Assembly (NCBI GenBank): GCA_009746045.1
Contig: RPFO01001808.1
Coordinates: 1-33,148 of the forward strand
Length of the DNA: 33,148 nt
DNA from: Mesostigma viride
Taxonomy: Eukaryota > Streptophyta > Mesostigmatophyceae > Mesostigmatales > Mesostigmataceae
Reading direction: 5' to 3'
Under the pieces are notes generated by a model. It saw only the letters and a list, made by a program, of their open reading frames with translations, was not told where the DNA came from and searched no databases. This document shows, in pieces, positions 1-7,721 of this stretch (position 1 is the stretch's first letter; every line of letters starts with the position of its first letter). A program made the translations under genes and the position numbers.

Positions 1-369
1 TTCAGACCGGCGCCGTCCCCCGGACGTGTGCTCCACCGGGGTGCGCTGCCGCCGGCCGCCGAGCCGGTCGAGGTGGTACTACATGTCCTTGCCCTGGTTG
101 CGAGCTTTGCAGCTAGGCCTAAGTTGGCATCTGCGATGCGGCTGGGCCGCCTCTGCGTCTTGAGCGTGCTCGTAGGCCTCCACAAGGGCGGCCTTGAGCA
201 CCGGTTTCTGCAGCGGGTCCTGGTTACGCTTGAGGCGGTGCCGGGCGGCCAAGACCTTGGGGTCCTAGCGCGGTAGAGCGGGCCAGGGCGGCGGCGGGCA
301 TGACCGGCAGGTGCCGGGCCGCCAGCAACGGGGCGCGGGCCGCAAAGCCCGCAAAAATGGCGGCGGTGG
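1..369. other. GC-rich flank outside element H
   Basis: This GC-rich stretch lies outside the left boundary of element H, because the direct repeat shared with the right end of the window starts at 370. Read on the minus strand it shows short open stretches in changing frames, with stops between them, that look like a decayed coding sequence. I do not recognise a family. No promoter, RNA gene or terminator is evident. Confidence 0.5.
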
Positions 370-1018
370 GAGTTAGAAAGAGCTCCCAACGTATGTGAGC
401 TCTTGGTCTTTCACAGCGCGTCTTAGCCAATGTTGCAAGGCAGCAACCTTAAATCTGTTCACCAGGCCACGACCACAATGGGCACTTCCACGACCAAGGT
501 GGCGCCCATGGTTCGTGCTTTCCGAGATAGCTGGTCATCCCCCATGACCAAGCTATATCCTTTGCGTTGTTCCTTGTTCCCATCGGCATGACGAGGCACG
601 TGCAGGCGTGCAGGCAAATCCACAACGTCCACTGGCATCAGTGCAGAGCCAGGACGTACTGGATTTGCCTAGACTCTGCAACCTAGGAAGTACAGGACCT
701 GTCACAAGCCTGCAAGGCCTAGTATCCTTGCAGCCCTGTGCCAGTGCCAGTACCCTACTAGTCACAGGCTGCTGCTCCTCCTGGTCTACGTGGACCACAG
801 TCACGTGATAGATAGGCTAAGCCTGTGCAGGCACGGCCTGCCACGTGTCCTGTCCACTACACCAGAGGACTGCACCCTAGTCGGCCACGGACGGCTAGGA
901 CTTCGGGACTTGATATCTTTCTCGTCCCTTGTCTGTTTCAGGCGGTCAGCACGGCGTTGGAAAGGTCTTTCCAAACTGCATCCACTTAGCATATTGGTTG
1001 CCCAAAATGCTAACTCCA
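370..1018 (-). repeat. 3' LTR of element H
   Basis: Positions 370-628 repeat at 32890-33148 with one mismatch (near 504 versus 33024). The outer limit at 370 is set by where the two copies diverge on the left. The inner limit is inferred. The minus strand has a purine tract (1019-1037) directly before TGGAGTTAG, and GGAGTTAG is the inverse of CTAACTC(C) at the other end, giving a 7-8 base terminal inverted repeat. The ends are not a perfect TG/CA pair. The LTR would be about 649 bases. The inner boundary is less certain than the outer one because the right copy is cut off by the window. Confidence 0.65.
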
Positions 1019-1037
1019 ACCCTTTCTTCTTTTGGAG
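1019..1037 (-). other. Polypurine tract of element H
   Basis: Read on the minus strand this is CCAAAAGAAGAAAGGGT, immediately before the inferred start of the 3' LTR. Purine runs in this position prime plus-strand DNA synthesis in LTR retrotransposons. The assignment depends on the inferred LTR start. Confidence 0.55.
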
Positions 1038-2030
1038 CTGGACCAGCTTGAAACCAGCCTAACCTTGCTTGTGCCCACTCAGCCACAGACCGCTTGGTCG
1101 ATCCCTTGAGGTTGATCAGACCTTTGAGGGCCCAGGTTCCTGCCTCCTTTGGGTAACAACTTATCTGCCCTTGGACCAGGCTAGGTGTACTGGCCAGTGA
1201 ATCAGAGGTCACCCCAGGTTATCCCCTGACCCCTTGGTCAGCTCCCAACCTTTCCTTGGGAACTTGGTGTCAGATTAAAGTCAAGGCACATTACCTAGTC
1301 CAATGGCTGGGATTAAAGGATGCCAAGAACGTATTATTGTGAGTTCCTGATCTTTCACAGTTATCACAGGCGCCCGTTCTTATGGCGCCCGCCTTGGCCA
1401 GCCTTTCCCTTTTATGCTCAAAGAGACTCAGGTAGCACCTATACAAATACTGCCTCATTGGGGAGCCCATGTCTTCACTGGGTGTTAAGCCCAGGAATCA
1501 CTCATGCCAGGCTGTGGCTCTGCTGGGGAATTGAACCCCACCCCAACCTCCAGGTTTATAGATGACCTGGAACTTCACACAAGAGAAACATTACAACCAT
1601 GAGAACAACATGAGAATGACATGACATGATTATGTTTTATTCAAGCAATATATATAACCCAGAATGTGGCTCCCTGGCAACCATGATCCACATGGTCACA
1701 CAACCAGGTTCTTTATTAGCAACAGGTTGGAAACAAGCACTAGAAAACATATACAGCAACCTGTAAGAACCAGCATTCGGGTTGCCCTTGCATGGCCTAA
1801 CTGTTTGAGGCCAAAGGCGTCGACTTAAGTCCTGGCGACTCTTCTGAACCCCATGGGGAGGGCCAGGCATGATTCTCAGCTGGTAGGAGTGACATTCCAC
1901 ACCAACTCCTGTCCAGGAGGGTGTACCTAACCCTGAAGGACCGGCTGTCAACCAGTAAGCACCAGTCACCACTTGGTACTTTGGTCAAGCAGCCCACTGG
2001 GGACACCCAAGCTGAAGCAAGGCCTGGTCT
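1038..2030 (-). other. 3' untranslated region of element H
   Basis: About 1 kb between the RNase H stop codon and the inferred polypurine tract. The open frames here are short and resemble no family I know. Around 1327-1360 there is a degenerate copy of the LTR end at 388-417 (both run from AACGTAT to CTTTCACAG). A tRNA T-arm-like hairpin at 1524-1540 has no accompanying D arm or acceptor stem. Confidence 0.5.
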
Positions 2031-2761
2031 CTATGGCCGCCCGTGTAAGGGGTCCATGAGCCCACGGAGCAGGGGGTACTGCCTCTCCGCCTTCTCCTCC
2101 AGCTTGGTGAGGGCATCTGCAGGGTTGTCCACACCAGGCACATGTTCAATGTGAGCTAGGTAGGACATCTCCTTGAGCAACAAGTAGTCAAGGTCCCTGC
2201 TCCTGGCCAGCTGCCTGTGCACAAATTGCACCATGCCCATGCTATCAGTCCTCACCAGTGTGTGCAGCTGCAACCTACAGGAAGCCACTTGACATAGCTG
2301 GTAGAAGAGCTCCCTCAAGTAAAGAGCAGAATGTAGCCCTTCACAGATTGCCCTGCACTCAGCAATATCACTGCTGGGTGTAACCCTGTTCTGCAACCGA
2401 CTGTACCAGGTAACAAGTGAGGTGTGATCTTGCTCCAGGGTAACTAATGCTGCTGCCCTACCCCTGACCTCTGTGACCTTCCTATTATCCATAGAACTGT
2501 CCACATAGAGAACCATGTCAAGGGGCTTGTACAAATCCACAGGACCCAGTATGAGAGGGGGAGACATCATGACAGCCTGCACCACACTCTCAGCACCCAC
2601 CTCAACCAGCTGGGAATCAGTAAGTCGACTCAAAACCAGCAAGTCAGGGGCACATATACTTGCAAGCCATGCCAGCATGCCCCTGATGGTAGCACACCTA
2701 GCCTGCGTGATGGGCTCCTGCAATGCATCTACAATCTGCTGTGGGTAGTCCTTACCACCCT
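2031..2761 (-). CDS. Element H pol, 3' fragment: end of RT and RNase H
   Basis: This is the C-terminal part of the Copia-type polyprotein, cut from the RT upstream by element B. Ribonuclease H removes genomic RNA from the RNA-DNA hybrid during reverse transcription. The translated fragment has the expected acidic residues in order: D in YVDSSMDN, E in IAECRA, D in RTDSMG, and a terminal motif DNPADALTK, typical of Copia RNase H. Upstream lies the RT-RNase H connection with TIRGMLAWLA and CAPDL. The open frame continues to 2798, but the extra residues (MVAPEIVVRRR) come from repeat B2 of element B and do not belong to H. The stop codon lies at 2031-2033. Confidence 0.82.
2758..2761. repeat. 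Target-site duplication of element B, left copy (CCCT)
   Basis: CCCT here and at 15287-15290 flanks element B directly outside its TGTC...GACA ends. With one copy retained, the H reading frame runs uninterrupted from RT into the RNase H region, so these are the true integration boundaries. Four bases is a little short for a Ty3/Gypsy element, where five is usual. Confidence 0.8.
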
Positions 2762-2901
2762 TGTCGCGTCTGCGTACCACAATCTCCGGCGCCACCATGG
2801 CGGTTGGCCATGCTCAGCTTTGGTAAAACCCAAATGAGCTGAGCTGACGTGCCTGCCTTAACTGCATGCCCGGTGGGGTGGGCGAGGACCTGTCCCATGA
2901 T
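2762..2901 (-). repeat. Repeat B2 of element B (outer 3' end)
   Basis: A 140-base segment that starts TGTCGCG on the plus strand and ends CATGAT. It is repeated at 4071-4212 (142 bases, a 2-base indel after GCTCAGCTT). On the minus strand it forms the 3' terminus of the element and ends ...CGCGACA, the inverse of the element's start TGTCACGG in its four outer bases. Confidence 0.85.
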
Positions 2902-4068
2902 TAACGAAAGGAGGGCTCTCAGCCGAGGACAAGGAACTGTCCCTCGTGCCTGATGACCACCTTAATGCCTCCCCTGCTATAGAATAATGCTTTCACAACA
3001 CACACTTTGCACAGTCTGATGATGAAGCCGCACATGCGGAATTTATTGAGAAAGTTAATACAATTACAACACGTTGATAGTCTCAATATCGATGCACTCC
3101 ATGCTCACGAGCCCGCAGTTAGGCAGCGCTCCATGACATGCTACCGGCCTTGCTCCCAAGGAAAGGGAGAAACACGAAGGCCACTAACGAGAGACTCGAA
3201 GAGACTACACGCTACGTGAGAGTCCTCTTCGACTATGAACCAAACCATTCGTCATGCCACACGCATGACACACGCCACACTTGTCAGTCCAGCCAGGAAT
3301 GCCAAAACTATCTTGCTGCCTGAACCATGCAAACAGAAACCGCATTCCAGTTGCCGTCCTGGCTTACTACCACACATGCCAACAAAAACAGGAAGGCATC
3401 CCGACAAATCTAAATTGCTACCCTGTTGCCGATCTCATCTCCTAGAGGCTCCGGCATTTCTGTCCCTGGGAATGTCCGGCATTTAGACACGACCACCAAG
3501 GTCGAAGCATAATATCCTTCAAACAATCTGCACGCTCACACCTTGTGTGTGAGTGGCCCAGCAAACATTGCTTCTAATCTTTCCTTTCTAGAAGAAATCC
3601 CTTTTTAGGGCTGCCAGCGATTTCGCATTCATTCCAGCGATCTGGCTCCGCACCGCAAATTGTCCTTTTCCATTTTCTGTCCAGTCCTCATAACGTTGAC
3701 CCGCTATATTCTACACCACAAAGACACCTGGCCTGTCAATAGCCTCGGCGCTGTTGAAGTCCAGCAGTCCAGCTCCAGCTCCAGCTCCAGCTCCAGCTCC
3801 AGCTGTCCACTAACTCGCGTATGATCCTCTCGACGCTGCGCACTTGTGCTGCCGTCCGCTCAAGTACGTCTGTGCTGCGCGCCCAGCCGTGCCTGCATGG
3901 CCCGGCGCGCGCGCACGTGCACTTTCGTCCGCTCTTATGCTGTAAATGCTAGTGTCCCCCCCCCGGTCACTAGCCTTTGTCGAAAATGCGCAGAAAACAA
4001 ATTCCTTGCGCACGTCACCGGTCTTGTGCATAGTGGGCGCCCGGATGACACAGCTCGCGTCCGTGACA
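2902..4068 (-). repeat. Repeat A2 of element B
   Basis: 1167 bases matching A1 at 14114-15286 (1173 bases). The noticed differences are six versus seven copies of CCAGCT (3769-3804 versus 14981-15022) and one G/A change near 3361. On the minus strand it starts TGTCACGG and ends CGTTA. By retroelement logic it carries the 3' copy of the R region and the polyadenylation signals. Small open frames inside it occur in both copies and look non-coding. Confidence 0.88.
3769..3804. repeat. CCAGCT hexamer microsatellite in A2
   Basis: Six tandem CCAGCT units. The A1 copy has seven units at 14981-15022, the only length difference between the two A repeats. Slippage since insertion explains it. Confidence 0.9.
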
Positions 4069-4070
4069 GC

Positions 4071-4212
4071 TGTCGCGTCTGCGTACCACAATCTCCGGCG
4101 CCACCATGGCGGTTGGCCATGCTCAGCTTCATGGTAAAACCCAAATGAGCTGAGCTGACGTGCCTGCCTTAACTGCATGCCCGGTGGGGTGGGCGAGGAC
4201 CTGTCCCATGAT
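4071..4212 (-). repeat. Repeat B1 of element B
   Basis: Second copy of the B repeat. On the minus strand it directly follows the G7 polypurine tract and is separated from A2 by only GC (4069-4070), forming the palindrome GACAGCTGTC across the junction. It is not adjacent to A1, so the A and B halves are split at the 5' end and joined at the 3' end. Confidence 0.87.
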
Positions 4213-4213
4213 T

Positions 4214-4222
4214 CCCCCCCTC
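4214..4222 (-). other. Polypurine tract of element B (GAGGGGGGG)
   Basis: Read on the minus strand this is GAGGGGGGG, 18 bases past the integrase stop codon and immediately before B1. A purine run at the start of the 3' repeat is the usual primer for second-strand synthesis. Its place marks B1, not A2, as the start of the U3 region. Confidence 0.7.
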
Positions 4223-4240
4223 GCTGGCTCTCATGGCTCC

Positions 4241-6037
4241 TCACATGGCCAGCGACCGTGCCAACACCACAGCAGCTAAGGAAATGGTGACGCTACTGGT
4301 TGCGAAACGGGCAGCGACACAAACTGGGCAAAACCACTGGCCCGCTGGCACGGTGGTGAGCGCTGGCTGCAAGCAGTGCATGTGCCACCCACAATTACAG
4401 TGATCACACAGCAACATGGTATCCCCCTGGTCTACGCGATGGCAAACCTGACACTGTGCGTCCTTGACCCGCCTGGCCGTGTGCGGGGCGAGGTCAGGCA
4501 ATAAGTTGGGCAACGAACACGGACTGAGGTTGCTTACGTTATCGGTGGTGCGACTGCCGTCGACGCCCTCCAAAATGGCGACCCCAGATGGCTTGATGGC
4601 GACGATCCGCAAGATGGTCGGCCCCGCAGTCACGTCAAGAGTGTCGGTCAGCTGCGTGCGGAGAAATACGAACTGCCCCGGACGAAAATGCAGCTGACGG
4701 GCCATGTAAGCGCCCCCCCGGCGCTGAGCGTAGCGCAGGGTATCTCGGTGCTGGGCGATGAACAAGTTGTTCATGGCAATGGGCATAACCTTGCGGAAAG
4801 TAGCCGCCCGTGCGGTCACCTCAGCCAGAAACTGACTGGCGTTGTCAAACGCCATAGGGGTGGGGTGTGCACTCTGCGCCTCCGTGGGGAGCAAGGGTGC
4901 GCGCCCAAACAACAGGAAATACGGGGAGAAACAGGCGAGCGACTCCTGGGGTGACATTCGGTAACCCATGGCTATCCACGCCAGTTCACGATCCCACATA
5001 GTGAATGATGCTGACTGCAGGCTCCACTTGCGCAAAGCCTGCTTGACAGTCTGCACCAATCTCTCAGCCAAACCATTGGCCTGAGGATGCTTGCGAGAAG
5101 TGCGACGGTGATCAATGAGACATGCATCCAACAATTCCTGAAATTCCCCACGAAACTCCCCGCCCTGGTCGGTGACCACCTCCGCGGGGGCGCCAAACCT
5201 GGCGATGATGTCGGCGAAGTGCTTGGCGGTGGTGGCGGCCTGCTTGTCAGCAATGGGGATGAGCTCGACCCACTTGCTGAAACTTTCGACACACACCATG
5301 ACATACTTGTGGCCATCTGCACTTTCATCAAAGGGCCCACACAGGTCTACGTGCCAGCGGTAGAAGAGCCCTCTGATGGGTAGGCTCATCAATTCTTTCG
5401 CATCGTGGTCCACATTGAACCGGGCCTTCACCCGGGCACACTGCGTGCAGCGAGCGACGACCTGCGCGACTGTGGCACGCATGCCGTTCCACCAATAAGA
5501 GGCGCGCACTAGCGCCAAAGTGCGGTTACCACCCAGGTGGCCATACCGCTCATGGGCTTGCTGGACGATGGCGACCCGCTTGTGAGGCGGCGGCACCACC
5601 ACTTTGCGCTTGCCGATCATTTTGTGGAGGACCCCGGCATCCCACGAGTATGTGACCGCCCTATGTTGCACCCTATTCAACTCAGCGTCACGCTGGGCTG
5701 AGGACCAATCAACCGGGGTGGGGGTGAGAGCTATCCCTTGGACCTGCTCCAACACACGCCCATCGAGCCACACATCACCCATGTTGCATTCCACTGTGAG
5801 ATGGCCAACCAACACCACCTGGAGTGCTAGGTATCGTGCCAAGGTATTGTCAATGTCAAAGGACGGAGAATTACCTTCCTCCAACGCGAGGAGGCCAGCG
5901 GCAGGGGTGAAGGGAGAAGGGTGAACTGCATTGCAGCTTGCTGCAAAGTCTGCGACTGTATACTCGACTGCGCGCCAGTCTGCCTCGGCGTCGGCGTCAG
6001 CGAAGCCTGCAGCATTAACACGTCGTCTGTAGCCACA
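4241..6037 (-). CDS. Element B integrase with C-terminal PHD finger
   Basis: Inserts the cDNA into the genome. Counting from a TTG at 5884, the zinc-binding HHCC domain has H111, H116, C146, C149. The catalytic core has D180 (HVDLCG), D239 (TDQGGEF) and E274 (GLAERL), so the DDE triad is intact. The C-terminal part ends in a C4HC3 PHD finger with C478, C481, C493, C496, H501, C504, C519, C522. PHD fingers commonly read histone H3 tails, so it may steer integration to particular chromatin (inference). The frame stays open upstream of 5884 to the edge of insert D, and there is no ATG that suggests a separate start, so this is the 3' part of one pol polyprotein. The stop codon is TGA at 4241-4243. 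Confidence 0.88.
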   Translation of the reverse strand, partial: CGYRRRVNAAGFADADAEADWRAVEYTVADFAASCNAVHPSPFTPAAGLLALEEGNSPSFDIDNTLARYLALQVVLVGHLTVECNMGDVWLDGRVLEQVQGIALTPTPVDWSSAQRDAELNRVQHRAVTYSWDAGVLHKMIGKRKVVVPPPHKRVAIVQQAHERYGHLGGNRTLALVRASYWWNGMRATVAQVVARCTQCARVKARFNVDHDAKELMSLPIRGLFYRWHVDLCGPFDESADGHKYVMVCVESFSKWVELIPIADKQAATTAKHFADIIARFGAPAEVVTDQGGEFRGEFQELLDACLIDHRRTSRKHPQANGLAERLVQTVKQALRKWSLQSASFTMWDRELAWIAMGYRMSPQESLACFSPYFLLFGRAPLLPTEAQSAHPTPMAFDNASQFLAEVTARAATFRKVMPIAMNNLFIAQHRDTLRYAQRRGGAYMARQLHFRPGQFVFLRTQLTDTLDVTAGPTILRIVAIKPSGVAILEGVDGSRTTDNVSNLSPCSLPNLLPDLAPHTARRVKDAQCQVCHRVDQGDTMLLCDHCNCGWHMHCLQPALTTVPAGQWFCPVCVAARFATSSVTISLAAVVLARSLAM

Positions 6038-7721
6038 CCTATTTTTAGGACTGAGTTCAACTCAGTCCTAAATTTAGGACTGAGATTTGGGGTTTCGTAG
6101 AAAATTTGCCCCGATCGGAAGGTTTGTCAAAAAAATTCCCTCAAAATTTATTCAAATACTACGTGAAAAGATCTTTCTTGGACATATTTTTGCGATTTTT
6201 TTGGATTTGGTATGAGCGGCTAAATGTACGGTCAAAGAACAGGTGGTAAGGGTACTTTTCCACGTGAAACGTGTGTTCCGGAAATGCACGACCTAGCCAT
6301 GGCGGCTTGCGCCCATGCATGCAGTTTACGTTTTCCGACGATATAGCTGGCCAAACTCAGGAAATAGTTTTTATATATCATAGAGATGATACAAGTCAAT
6401 TTTCAGCTCGCGGAAATGCGATTTACTAGGTGTCGGCACCGTTCTTGCTGGAAAAAGCTGCGATCAGGCAGGCCGACGGAATTGATTACTACAACTGCTT
6501 TCCGGCGCAAGTCAAAGGGTTTATAGGCTTCTTTCTACTTGTTATCATGCATGGTCATAGAATTGACCTAGTGGCAGTATAGATTTGATGATTTCGACCA
6601 CTCTGTCACTTCATGGTGTGTGTGCCTCAAAGTTCCACTTTTGCGGGCACCGCCTGGGCCAAGGTAACGCCAGCCATGCAAGGTAAAGCCGGAATATCGT
6701 TGTCTCATCATTTCTTGATGTTCTTACATGAGTTTAAGCTTGCGAGGTGTTGCCAGTTTCGAGTCTTGATGCTCTTTCTTGACCGTTGCCTGCCCCTCTC
6801 CAAAACCCCCTTTTTAGATGATGTTGCCAGGCATTTGCCTTGCCCTGGTGTAGTTGTGCAGGTTTTTAGGCGCTTTATGGGTTTAAACACCTTCATAGAT
6901 GTTAGTTGTTCTTTTGCTACGTTCATACTGCATAATTGTGTGGCCATGGGCCTCGTCAAGGGTGCTTTCAAGCTTATATGGGTGAGTGAAAGATCTTGGT
7001 GGTAAACCACTGTCATCATGTGCCAGCAAGTATGTTGGCCATGCCATGGCAAGGCAAAACAGTTTCATCCATGTCCATTCTTGTTAGAGACACTTGAAAT
7101 ATGCTTAACCTGCCCAATACATTGGTGGTTAACACACAAAAAAAACCTTTCGTGGGTAGGTATCCAAACCCATTCCCTACGTGCTTGCATAGGCTCTCAC
7201 ACATTATAAGGTATAATATAACTGCAATATGATGATGCAAGCATGTTGTCCTATTATGCTGGAAGGGAAATGAGTTGATTGGCATGGTTGGTGGCCACGG
7301 TGGTGTGTAGTACGACCGCACTCCCATGCTAGCATTTTGTTACCAAGGCCCAGTCCTATTTATAGGACTGGCAGTGTTTTGCATGTTTCAGGCAGTGCCA
7401 GTGGCCGAATTGAGTCCAGTTTTTTTCCACAGTTCAAGAACTCTAATATCTACACGCCTATGATTTTTAATAGTGAATATGGATTTTATTGGATTTTACA
7501 CACTCGTGCTTCCACAGAAAATTCCAAAATCGCGAGTAAGGGTTGAGAGTCACGTATAATTTTACATGATTTGGTCAACATATGATTTTTTAAGCACATG
7601 CCCAAGCATTAGCATGATATTGAGTGCTATGATGCATATCAAATATATGGGGTACCCCCCTACCCTTACCGCCACATGATCTCAAAGATGGTATACTCAG
7701 TCCTATTTTTAGGACTGAGTT
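6038..7721. mobile_element. Insert D: AT-rich, palindrome-ended insertion in element B pol
   Basis: About 1.7 kb, clearly richer in A and T than the surrounding pol gene, lying between RNase H and integrase of element B. A 20-base direct repeat marks the ends (6038-6057 and 7702-7721). Each end holds a palindrome built from CTCAGTCCTA and TAGGACTGAG: a perfect one at 6061-6084 and an imperfect one at 7697-7720. A third sits at 7350-7369. This fits a non-autonomous foldback or MITE-like DNA transposon. I see no transposase. The longest open frames (for example 6613-7005 plus) match nothing I know. The exact ends and target-site duplication remain unresolved. Confidence 0.6.

Noticed and set aside
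28-430. Open frames at the left edge as a cellular gene
   Set aside because: Short, interrupted, and partly within the LTR of H. No recognisable domain.
1524-1540. tRNA-like T arm on the minus strand (TGGGG-TTCAATT-CCCCA)
   Set aside because: No matching acceptor stem, D arm or proper anticodon arm is found at the expected distances. Probably chance or a very old tRNA-derived fragment.
3007-3486. Small plus-strand open frames duplicated at 3007-3486 and 14219-14698
   Set aside because: They are duplicated only because they lie in repeats A1 and A2. They overlap each other, match no family, and are antisense to the element.
6613-7005. 130-codon plus-strand open frame in insert D
   Set aside because: No domain, AT-rich composition and no support for coding. 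Likely chance.
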